Shown here: one piece after another, positions 52,226 through 59,950 of the stretch
Position numbering within the stretch: position 1 is the stretch's first letter
How the letters are laid out: the number at the start of each line of letters is the position of its first letter
DNA from: DAOUJH01 sp965116555
Lineage (GTDB): Bacteria > Chloroflexota > Dehalococcoidia > Lucifugimonadales > QGNO01
Direction: 5' to 3'
Length of the DNA: 64,000 bases
NCBI GenBank assembly: GCA_965116555.1
Contig: OZ220698.1
Coordinates: 682,001 to 746,000 of the forward strand
Position numbers and translations under genes: made by a program
Notes under the pieces: model-generated
What the model was told of the DNA's origin: nothing
What the model saw: the letters and a program-made list of their open reading frames with translations, nothing else
Database searches by the model: none

Positions 52226-53644
52226 CTAGTTGACGGGGCCGCCGAGAGGAGGCATCGGCGGCCCGGCGCTGATGAACTCGCCGTGCTCCGGTCCCTGCTC
52301 CAGCTTGCCTTGGTTCAACACTACCTTGCCACGCACCAGTGTCATCCACGGCGCGCCCTTCTGCGTCCAGCCTTCATAGGGAGTATAGCCGGAATTCCCT
52401 ATGTGGTCTGCGACGGTAATGGTCTTCTCCACGTCCGGGTCGTATATGAGCAGGTCCGCGTCGGAGCCTGGCCGGATGGCCCCTTTCCTGGGGTATATGC
52501 CGAATATACGCGCCGGGTTCTCCGCCAGTACACGAGCCATCCAGGTCAAGGGAAGTCCTCTCTTTGCCACGCCCTCGCTGTAGACCAGAGGGACGAGCGT
52601 TTCGATGGACGGCGCACCGAAGGGTATGGGGGTGCCGTCGTCGGCCACGTAGATGTTTTCGCGGCCCTTCTCCTTCAGCTCCTTGGAACCGGGTGCATGG
52701 TCGCTGCCTATGGCGGAGATATAGCCGTCAATCGTGCCTTGCCACAAAGCCCCCTGGTTGACCCCGTCGGCGGGACGGAGCGGCGGGCCTATCTTGACCA
52801 GCGGCCCCAGCGTCTCCATGGCAGACTCGTCGAGCAGGAGGTAGTGGGGACACGTTTCCGTCCAGACCTTTTGTCCTTCCGATTGGGCGCGTTTGATGCG
52901 TTCCAGGCCGGCTTGAGTGCTGAGGTGCACCACGAAGACGGGACAGCCCGTCATTTTGCCCAGATTGATGGCGCGGTTGATGGCCTCTTCCTCCACCCAG
53001 ATGGGACAACTGGCGGGGAAGTCCGTGGGTTTGGTCAGCCCCATGGCGATTCGCTTGTCCTCCAGGTAGTCGATGACTTCGCCGTTTTCGCAGTGGAGCT
53101 GCATGATTCCGTTGTGCTCCGCGATGACGTCCATTGCCTTGGCGATGAACGCGTCGCTGCACATACGGGTCAGCGACTTCTTGTAGGTCATGAACACCTT
53201 GTAAGAGGTGACCCCCATCTGAAGCGCTTCAGGGAGGCTTTCCAGTATGTACTCAGGGTTGTCCAGGATGAAGTGGAATGTGTAGTCCAACACCGATTCT
53301 TTGCTGAGACGCTCTTTGAGTCTGTTGATGGCTTGTGGGAGGGTCTCTTTGTTAGCCACGTCATAGGTAGAAAAGGGCATCACCGTTGTGAGACCGGCCA
53401 GCGCCCCCGCTTTGATGCCAAGCTCATAAGGGTCCATGTTGTCAAAGTGGCTGTGGGCGTCTATGGGGCCGGGAAAGACATACTTCCCGGACGCGTCGAT
53501 ATAGTTGTCCGCGTCGGGCAAGCTATCATCAGGGCCGACGGCCACAATCTTCTCGCCCCTTATGGCCACGCTACCTTGAAAAGTATGCGTTGCCGTAACT
53601 ACTGTGCCGCTGTGCACTATGGTATCTACTTTGGAAGCGGCCAT
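52226..53644 (-). CDS. Dihydropyrimidinase/hydantoinase-type amidohydrolase
   Basis: This 472-residue metal-dependent amidohydrolase opens cyclic amides such as hydantoins or dihydropyrimidines. The metal site is visible as DAHSHFDN, the lysine that becomes carboxylated in SYKVFMTY, QLHCENG, VVHLST and AIGSDHAPG. The start VDTIVHSGTVVTATHTFQG and the C-terminal strand GKVVLNQGKLEQG are the composite beta domain. AAGGAGG precedes the ATG. It leads the operon with MmgE/PrpD and SDR genes. Together they could open a cyclic amide and process the resulting acid. Confidence 0.92.
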   Translation of the reverse strand: MAASKVDTIVHSGTVVTATHTFQGSVAIRGEKIVAVGPDDSLPDADNYIDASGKYVFPGPIDAHSHFDNMDPYELGIKAGALAGLTTVMPFSTYDVANKETLPQAINRLKERLSKESVLDYTFHFILDNPEYILESLPEALQMGVTSYKVFMTYKKSLTRMCSDAFIAKAMDVIAEHNGIMQLHCENGEVIDYLEDKRIAMGLTKPTDFPASCPIWVEEEAINRAINLGKMTGCPVFVVHLSTQAGLERIKRAQSEGQKVWTETCPHYLLLDESAMETLGPLVKIGPPLRPADGVNQGALWQGTIDGYISAIGSDHAPGSKELKEKGRENIYVADDGTPIPFGAPSIETLVPLVYSEGVAKRGLPLTWMARVLAENPARIFGIYPRKGAIRPGSDADLLIYDPDVEKTITVADHIGNSGYTPYEGWTQKGAPWMTLVRGKVVLNQGKLEQGPEHGEFISAGPPMPPLGGPVN

Positions 53645-53823
53645 TTGTTTCCTCCTTATCTGGTCTGGAAATTACGCACAAAACGAGGTCCACTAGAGGC
53701 TTGGTCTAAACAGAATAGGTTAGCCAAGCAACCCAATGATTATCAGTCAGAGCCGTCTTGCTGGTCAAGTCCAAACCACGGTTGCGGCAAAGTAGTCCTC
53801 AATACACCCAGCGCCTCACCAAG

Positions 53824-53878
53824 CTCAATGACCCCGTTGCGGTTGGGCGTTTTACTGAGCCACCAGCACATCCCGGTC
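53824..53878. repeat. Duplicated 3' tail and 19-bp internal repeat after the LRR lipoprotein gene
   Basis: The part 53824-53855 (with CCCCGTTGCGGTTGGG) recurs at 55752-55784, at and just beyond the stop of the larger LRR lipoprotein. The part 53860-53878 (CCACCAGCACATCCCGGTC) is identical to 55184-55202, inside the 5' LRR-cap region of the same gene. The gap 53645-53876 holds no other feature. Confidence 0.75.
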
Positions 53879-55613
53879 AGATTCTCACGCAGTTGATAAC
53901 GCCAAACTTGTCCTCTACGCCCTGCAGCCACGTCTGGAACATGGTGTCCGTAGGGGCGCACAGTTCGGTGCTATTCAACCACAGGAATACAAGTGAGTTC
54001 AGGTCTGTGAGCAATCTAGGCAACGGTCCCGAGAGGTCCGGGTTGTGACGAAGCACCAACGATGTCAGGTTTGAGAGGTTTCCCAGTTCTGGTGGGATCG
54101 GCCCGCTCAACCGGTTGTGGCCGAGCCACAGACGTCGCAGATTTGATAGTTTGCCCAGCTCGGCTGGTATCGACCCACTCAACTGGTTGTCGTAAAGGCT
54201 CAGCCTTTGCACGCTGGCTAGGTTACCCAGTTCCGCAGGTATCGGCCCGCTCAACCGGTTGTATTGGAGATCCAGCCGTACTAAATTGGAGAGGTTACCC
54301 AGTTCCGCGGGTATGGGCCCACTCAACTGGTTGTCGATGAGATTCAGGTACTCCAGGTTGGAGAGGTTGCCCAGTTCTGCGGGTATTGACCCGCTCAGTT
54401 GGTTGTAGCTGAGACTTAGTCCTATCAGGTTTGAGAGGTTGCCCAGTTCTGCAGGTATCGACCCATTCAGTTGGTTGTATCTGAGACTCAGGTGCTCCAG
54501 GTTTGAGAGGCTACCCAATTTCGCGGGTATTGTCCCATTCAGCGGGTTGTTGTCGAGGAGCAGTTCCCGCAGGTTTGAGAGGCTGGCCAGTTCTGCAGGT
54601 ATCGGCCCGCTCAGTTGGTTATGGAAGAGCCACAGAACTTGCAAGTTTGATAGGTTTGCCAGTTCCACAGGTATCGGCCCGCTCAACCGGTTGTTGCTGA
54701 GGTACAACCATTGAAGGTTTGATAGGTTACTCAGTTCCACTGGTATAGACCCGCTCAACTGGTTGCCGCCAAGGCGCAGGTCAAAAAGTTGGGATAGGCT
54801 GCCCAGTTCCGTAGGTATAGACCCGCTCAACCGGTTGCCGGCGAGACGCAGTTCCCATAGGTTGTGGAGGTTGCCCAGTTCTGCGGGTATCGGTCTGCTC
54901 AATTGGTTGCTGTATAGATACAGCCATCGCAGGTTTGATAGGTTGCCCAGTTCCGCTGGTATAGGCCCGCTCAACTGGTTCTCACTGAGATTTAGGTCTT
55001 GCAGGTTTGATAGGCTGCCCAACTCCGCTGATATAGGCCCGCTCAACTGGTTCTCACTGAGGTGCAGTCCGGTTACGCGCCCGTCGCCGTTGGTGGTGAC
55101 ACCGTACCATTCACCCAGGGGCCTATCGCTCAGCCAGTTCCCGTTGTTGACCCAGTTCGGGCCGTCCGCAGCGTGGTACAGCACCACCAGCACATCCCGG
55201 TCGGTAGTTACCTCAGCCATGGGCGTGGGCGTAAGGAACGGGGTAGGCGTAAGGAACGGGGTAGGCGTAAGGAGCGGGGTAGGCGTAGGGAGCGGGGTAG
55301 GCGTAAGGAGCGGGGTAGGCGTAGGGAGCGGGGTAGGCGTAGGGAGCGGGGTAGGCGTAGGGAACGGGGTAGGCGTAAGGAGCGGGATAGGCGTAGGGAA
55401 CGGGGTAGGCGTAGGGAACGGGATCGGTGTAGGGAACGGGATCGGCGTGGAGAATGGGATCGGCGTGGGGGTTGTAGAAGGAATAGTAGGCGTTGGCTCC
55501 GGAGTGGCGGTAGGGATAGGAGTCGTGATATCGCAGCCAATCGACAAGATGATCGCCAGCATCCCCACGAGCAACAGAAAACCTATAGGTCTAACGCGCA
55601 TCCAGTGCCGCAT
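53877..55613 (-). CDS. Lipoprotein with long Thr-Pro stalk and fifteen plant-type leucine-rich repeats
   Basis: This 578-residue lipoprotein has the leader IGFLLLVGMLAIILSIGC (lipobox LSIGC), a Thr-Pro stalk of about 100 residues made from six-residue units like PTPLLT, an LRR N-cap (DRDVLVVLYHAADGPNWVNN then WLSDRPLGEWYGV), fifteen 24-residue repeats of the NQLSGPIPAELGNLSNL type, and a C-cap with two Cys (TELCAPTDTMFQTWLQG, VINC). The repeats are of the plant-specific subtype, widespread in environmental bacteria. A role in binding or adhesion at the surface is inferred. Flanking blocks are shared with the larger LRR lipoprotein upstream. Confidence 0.9.
   Translation of the reverse strand: MRHWMRVRPIGFLLLVGMLAIILSIGCDITTPIPTATPEPTPTIPSTTPTPIPFSTPIPFPTPIPFPTPTPFPTPIPLLTPTPFPTPTPLPTPTPLPTPTPLLTPTPLPTPTPLLTPTPFLTPTPFLTPTPMAEVTTDRDVLVVLYHAADGPNWVNNGNWLSDRPLGEWYGVTTNGDGRVTGLHLSENQLSGPISAELGSLSNLQDLNLSENQLSGPIPAELGNLSNLRWLYLYSNQLSRPIPAELGNLHNLWELRLAGNRLSGSIPTELGSLSQLFDLRLGGNQLSGSIPVELSNLSNLQWLYLSNNRLSGPIPVELANLSNLQVLWLFHNQLSGPIPAELASLSNLRELLLDNNPLNGTIPAKLGSLSNLEHLSLRYNQLNGSIPAELGNLSNLIGLSLSYNQLSGSIPAELGNLSNLEYLNLIDNQLSGPIPAELGNLSNLVRLDLQYNRLSGPIPAELGNLASVQRLSLYDNQLSGSIPAELGKLSNLRRLWLGHNRLSGPIPPELGNLSNLTSLVLRHNPDLSGPLPRLLTDLNSLVFLWLNSTELCAPTDTMFQTWLQGVEDKFGVINCVRI
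55227..55466. repeat. 18-bp minisatellite coding the Thr-Pro stalk
   Basis: About thirteen tandem units of GTAGGCGTARGGARCGGG with few changes encode the six-residue stalk unit on the minus strand. Length change by whole units would keep the reading frame and alter only stalk length. Confidence 0.9.
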
Positions 55614-55656
55614 AAGCCGTAGACTCTCCAGCCGCCGAGCCTCCGAACTATGTTAC

Positions 55657-55715
55657 CTAAGCGATATGATTATTGGCAACCAGCATTGATTGGGGACGCT
55701 CTGAAGGGCCAGCAC
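55657..55715 (-). promoter_or_regulatory. Conserved upstream block of the 578-residue LRR lipoprotein gene
   Basis: The first 32 bases (55657-55688) are identical to 59817-59848 and the similarity continues for about 25 more. Read leftward, TTGCCA stands about 18 bases before TAACAT (other copy TAGTAT), which could be -35 and -10 boxes. Confidence 0.6.
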
Positions 55716-55780
55716 ACGGGGCTTTGCGGGACCAGCCGGACACGGCATAGCCTCGATGACCCCCGTTGCGGTTGGGTGTT

Positions 55781-58700
55781 TTACAGCAGGGGATCGCCGC
55801 ACGACTGGTCGTCATCCGTTAGGAGGAACGCAGGGGACCAGCTGGAAAGAGGAACGCCATTTCTTTGAGTGATTCTGGCGGTCAGCGTGACCTTGTGGAT
55901 ATGCGGCCATAAGCTATTCCAAAGTGGGGTATGAGAGACAACGATACGCGAGCGGTTGACTTGTATAAGCTGGGGGGTGAGGGCGTAAACCTCGACATAC
56001 GTTGAGGTGACCCTACGAAACTCTAACAGCAAGTTATCGTCATCAGGAAGACCGTCCACCTCGAACTCCAGAGTGGTCTCGTTTGGGAGCGCCGAATCAC
56101 GCAAGACACAATGTGGGAGAGTGGGATTGACCGAACGGATGGAGGTCGGATACTCGGGGAGAGGCGGGGCCGAATCTTCGGGCGTGGACGGCGTTGCCGG
56201 TCTTGGCGCATTATTGAATGGATTCCGGTAGATGAGCACCCTACCGCGATTGAGGTACCCTACATAAAGGTTGTCATTCTCGTCGAACGCCGCGGCGAAG
56301 GGCATGGATCCGAAATCATACAGGTAGGCGGTCGGGAATATATCCGGACCATTCGGATCATCGTAAACACCGACGAATCGTGGACTGCCATAGATGTTGT
56401 ACCCGACCACCATCCTGTTCGTGCTGTCGAAAGCGGGTTCCCACGTTGCGGCGTACGCTAGGGGGGTAACCCGTTCGAGAGGGCCGCTTTCGTTCCATTG
56501 ATCAAATACAAGCCGAGAGTCATTGAAGTGGGTGAATATCTTAGAGGCGCTGGGAGCGAAAACGGCTGAGGAGTTGTCGGTTGGCGTCGCCTCCGCCGGA
56601 AAGATGAGGAGCCGTCGATTCCCCTCCACTTCCAGGGAATGGTCGGAAACGTAGAGGTTGCCGAGCCGGTCGATAGACAGCGCGCCCGGGAAACAGAGCA
56701 TATCGGCGGCCGCGAAAGGGTCCGGGCCTATGCCGCGGTTGCACCGATCGCCCTCGGGGTCATTCTGTCCAAGTATTACGTCCACAATGGGGTTGACCAG
56801 CGGGTCCCGGATGCGAAGGACGCGGTGATTTTTCCTGTCCGTCACCCAGAGGAACTCTCCCTGGCCCACAGGAGCGACTGCGACTATTCCGGGGCTGGGT
56901 GCAACGCGAGCATCCGTGCCCAGCACAGGAAACGAAGCTTCCTCTAGCCATATAGTGTGTATGGGAACCGAGCTCTCATTCAGTGGAAGCTGGTAGACAT
57001 CGATGTAATGGATTCCGTCGTAGCTGATTACCCATAGTCGACCGGCCGCATCCGCTTTGATCCTTGTGCAGCAGCCCGGCCATTCGTCGATGGGGAATGC
57101 ATCACCTATTACTCCGTCGGCCGATTGCCCGTTAGCGATTGTGTCGAGGTTGTTCCAGAACATCAGCCGCCGCTTGCTGGCCACGATGAGTTGGTCTCCC
57201 CACACGGCCACCCCCTTCACGTCCCGCAATCCCTTCCTGCCGATGTAGTTGGGTTCGGCCGCAGCGTAGCCTACCCCAACGGCGCGGAACAGACGTTTGT
57301 CCGGCTGGTTGATTGCCCCTACAGCGGGGTCCACAAAGGGGGCGGGAAAACGGAGAATCTCATGCTCTCGCGTCAGCGTGACCAGCAGGTTGCCCTGGCT
57401 GTCGATGCCCATGCCTCCCGCCACATGGCAGAACCATGAACCACCGTCAAAGTCGTGGAACAAGAGCCCGCAGTACCTCCCCTCGGGTTGGTAGGACGGT
57501 CTTCCCACTACGGTCAGGATCGAAGACTCCGCCGGGTCCCAGAGCTGGACCATCCCGTTTCCGGAGTCATTGACCCATATGCCCTGGGTGGTTGGGTCTG
57601 TGGCGACTGACGTAGGACGATAGAACTCCCCCATGATTTCGCGTTTGGCCGGCATACCCGTCTCGAAGGGAGGCTCGAAAATAAGCACTCTGTCGTTTCC
57701 GGTGTCGGCGACATACAAGGCTCCGCTCTGATCGAAGGTGACAGCCGAGGGCGCGTGCAGCTCATTGAATTCCGCCCCCAGCTTAGCGTTATTGAAGTCG
57801 GGCTGTCCCAGAACCAAATCGGCGACCTTGGCCATCTCGCCGGTATCCGGGTCTAAGGGGAACCGTAGGACGCGGTTGTTTCCGCCGTCTGAAACCCACA
57901 GGTTACCTCCGGCATCTATCGCGACGCCACTACCGTAACGTTCTAGATGTTTTACGCCTTGATGGGTGGGGTAGTCATGAAAGCACAGCGTCCCGGCATC
58001 CGGCGCAGGAAGGCCTCTGTTGCACAAGTTGCCAGTGAAATCGGCCTGCCCCCAAACGCCATCGGCACTCGTGTCGTTATCGAAGGGGTTCTCGTACCGC
58101 AGTATCCGGTGGTTGAACGAGTCAGGGGTAAAGAGATCCCCAACATCGTTAACCGCCATTGTCACGAATGTGTGAGTCTCCAGCGGGCTTCTTTCTGTGT
58201 CAAGTATACCGCAGAGGGTGTCCGGACCCGCTGACGCCCGCAAGGGGAAGTTCTGCAAGGCTCCGTCCCCATTGCACGCCGAATGGTCGTATCCCGACGG
58301 CTGGCCGAGCACGATGTCTGCGGAGCAAGAGTCCTCTCCGGCGTAGCACTTCGCGAGGTCAATTCCCAGAATGCGGCTGTTTCCCGAGTCCCAGACGTAG
58401 GCTCTGCCTGGGTCAACCGACCGATCCACCAAGACGCCGCCAGGATTGAAAGCCTTATGGGGCACGACCTCGTAGGGGGTAATCGCTGAGAAGTCTGCCT
58501 GGCCCAGGATTACGTCGGCCCACAGGTCGCCGGCTACACCCCGCGTCGGTGGGGTGGGATGAAACGGTACCAGGCAGATGGAAGCACCAATCTTTCTCTC
58601 TATGCCCTGCAGCCACATTTGGAATGCAGCGTCTGCGGGCGTGCACAGTTCAGTGCCATAAAGCCACAGGGTTGTGAGCGAGGTCAGTCCGGTGAACGAT

Positions 58701-59773
58701 CCGGGTAAGGGTCCGGAGATGGCCGGGTTGTCACTGAGCCCCAGCTCTTCTATGTTGGAGAGGCTGGCCAGTTCCGCAGGTATCGACTCACTCAACTGGT
58801 TGTTGCCTAGCCATAGGTACTGTAGGTTGGATAGGCCGCCCAGTTCCACGGGTATTGGCCCGCTCAACCGGTTATTTTGGAGGTGCAGGTCCGTCAGGTT
58901 GGATAGGCTGCCTAGTTCCACGGGTATTGGCCCGCTCAACTGGTTATTTTGGAGGTACAGATCCGTCAGGTTGGATAGGCTGCCCAGTTCTGCGGGTATC
59001 GGGTTGCTCAACCGGTTATCGGAGATGTGCAGTATCTTCAGGTTGGATAGGTTGCCTAGTTCTGTGGGTATCGGCCCGCTCAACTGGTTTTGGTAGAGAC
59101 TCAGTATTTCAAGGCTGTCAAGGCCGGCTAGTTCCGTGGGTATCTGGCCACTCAACTGGTTGGTGCCAAGCTCCAGACTCTGTAGGTTGTCCAGACTGGC
59201 CAGTTCCGCGGGTATCCGTCCACTCAACTGGTTGCCGACGAGCTGCAGATTTCTTAGGTTTGCAATGCTGCTCAGTTCCGCGGGGATCGTCCCGTTCAAC
59301 CGGTTGTATCTGAGATCTAGCCCGGTCACGCGTCCGTCGCCGTCGGTGGTGACTCCGTGCCATTCGCCGAGAGGTCTATCGCTGAGCCAGTTCCCGTTGT
59401 TGGACCAATTTGGGCCTCCTGTGGCGTGGTACAGCGCCACCAGCGCGGCACGGTCAGGCGTTACCTCAGCCGTGGGCGTGGGAATAGGCGTAGCTGATGT
59501 AGACGTAGGCGTGGGAGTGGGCGTCAGAGCCGTAGCCGTAGCTCTAGCTGCTGTAAGCTCCTGAAGCAACTGGTCTTGAAGATTCGGTGTGGGAGTTGGA
59601 ATAGGCGTAGGGGACGGAATGAGCGTGGGGGTTGGAGAAAGAATGGTAGGCGTCGGCTGCGGGGTGGCGGTAGGTGTAGGAGTCGTATTCTCGCAGGCAA
59701 CTGACAAGGCGATCGCCAGCATCCCTACAAGCGACAGAAAACCTATAGGTCGAACGCGCCTCCGGTGCCGCAT
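55781..59773 (-). CDS. Giant lipoprotein with leucine-rich repeats and NHL-type propeller
   Basis: This 1330-residue surface lipoprotein shares its leader (VRPIGFLSLVGMLAIALSVAC) and LRR N-cap with the 578-residue neighbour, here read as IGFLSLVGMLAIALSVAC. After a Thr-Pro stalk come nine leucine-rich repeats and the same C-cap (TELCTPADAAFQMWLQG). Residues about 420-1200 form NHL-like blades: GVAIDAGGNLWVSDGGNNRVLRF, ALYVADTGNDRVLIFE, EFLWVTDRKNHRVLRI, GNLYVSDHSLEVEGNRRLLIF, with recurring VILGQ and VLGQPDFN strands. A last domain ends SCGDPLL. The repeat of ILGQ-type blades suggests two propellers. It is probably a multi-domain binding protein; no enzyme motif is seen. Confidence 0.9.
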   Translation of the reverse strand: MRHRRRVRPIGFLSLVGMLAIALSVACENTTPTPTATPQPTPTILSPTPTLIPSPTPIPTPTPNLQDQLLQELTAARATATALTPTPTPTSTSATPIPTPTAEVTPDRAALVALYHATGGPNWSNNGNWLSDRPLGEWHGVTTDGDGRVTGLDLRYNRLNGTIPAELSSIANLRNLQLVGNQLSGRIPAELASLDNLQSLELGTNQLSGQIPTELAGLDSLEILSLYQNQLSGPIPTELGNLSNLKILHISDNRLSNPIPAELGSLSNLTDLYLQNNQLSGPIPVELGSLSNLTDLHLQNNRLSGPIPVELGGLSNLQYLWLGNNQLSESIPAELASLSNIEELGLSDNPAISGPLPGSFTGLTSLTTLWLYGTELCTPADAAFQMWLQGIERKIGASICLVPFHPTPPTRGVAGDLWADVILGQADFSAITPYEVVPHKAFNPGGVLVDRSVDPGRAYVWDSGNSRILGIDLAKCYAGEDSCSADIVLGQPSGYDHSACNGDGALQNFPLRASAGPDTLCGILDTERSPLETHTFVTMAVNDVGDLFTPDSFNHRILRYENPFDNDTSADGVWGQADFTGNLCNRGLPAPDAGTLCFHDYPTHQGVKHLERYGSGVAIDAGGNLWVSDGGNNRVLRFPLDPDTGEMAKVADLVLGQPDFNNAKLGAEFNELHAPSAVTFDQSGALYVADTGNDRVLIFEPPFETGMPAKREIMGEFYRPTSVATDPTTQGIWVNDSGNGMVQLWDPAESSILTVVGRPSYQPEGRYCGLLFHDFDGGSWFCHVAGGMGIDSQGNLLVTLTREHEILRFPAPFVDPAVGAINQPDKRLFRAVGVGYAAAEPNYIGRKGLRDVKGVAVWGDQLIVASKRRLMFWNNLDTIANGQSADGVIGDAFPIDEWPGCCTRIKADAAGRLWVISYDGIHYIDVYQLPLNESSVPIHTIWLEEASFPVLGTDARVAPSPGIVAVAPVGQGEFLWVTDRKNHRVLRIRDPLVNPIVDVILGQNDPEGDRCNRGIGPDPFAAADMLCFPGALSIDRLGNLYVSDHSLEVEGNRRLLIFPAEATPTDNSSAVFAPSASKIFTHFNDSRLVFDQWNESGPLERVTPLAYAATWEPAFDSTNRMVVGYNIYGSPRFVGVYDDPNGPDIFPTAYLYDFGSMPFAAAFDENDNLYVGYLNRGRVLIYRNPFNNAPRPATPSTPEDSAPPLPEYPTSIRSVNPTLPHCVLRDSALPNETTLEFEVDGLPDDDNLLLEFRRVTSTYVEVYALTPQLIQVNRSRIVVSHTPLWNSLWPHIHKVTLTARITQRNGVPLSSWSPAFLLTDDDQSCGDPLL

Positions 59774-59816
59774 AGGCCGTAGTCTCTCCCGGTTCCTAAC
59801 ATCCGACCGATACTAT

Positions 59817-59875
59817 CTAAGCGATATGATTATTGGCAACCAGCATTGCTTGGGACACTTTGAAGGGCCATGGCA
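59817..59875 (-). promoter_or_regulatory. Conserved upstream block of the 1330-residue lipoprotein gene
   Basis: This is the partner of the block at 55657-55715. Read leftward it offers TTGCCA, an 18-base spacer and TAGTAT before the ATG at 59773. The pair implies common regulation of the two LRR genes. Confidence 0.6.
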
Positions 59876-59950
59876 CAATCGGCCAGCCGGTCTTGTGGAA
59901 ATCAGACGGAAAGCAGATTCTGAGCACTTGCGGATACTATCAGAGTTTGT

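Noticed and set aside
52283..53896. Plus-strand open frame of 537 codons opposite the hydantoinase gene
   Set aside because: It is the antisense shadow of a well-supported amidohydrolase with intact metal motifs; the translated product shows no recognisable domain.
53743..53961. Short minus-strand gene of 72 codons after the LRR lipoprotein
   Set aside because: It overlaps the lipoprotein 3' end out of frame and the duplicated tail; no ribosome site and no family resemblance.
54060..55470. CRISPR-like array
   Set aside because: The regular spacing comes from 72-base LRR codons and an 18-base minisatellite; there are no unique spacers between constant repeats and no cas genes.
54763..55689. 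Plus-strand Arg/Gly-Val repeat protein opposite the LRR lipoprotein gene
   Set aside because: The low-complexity product is the antisense reading of the Thr-Pro stalk minisatellite and LRR DNA.
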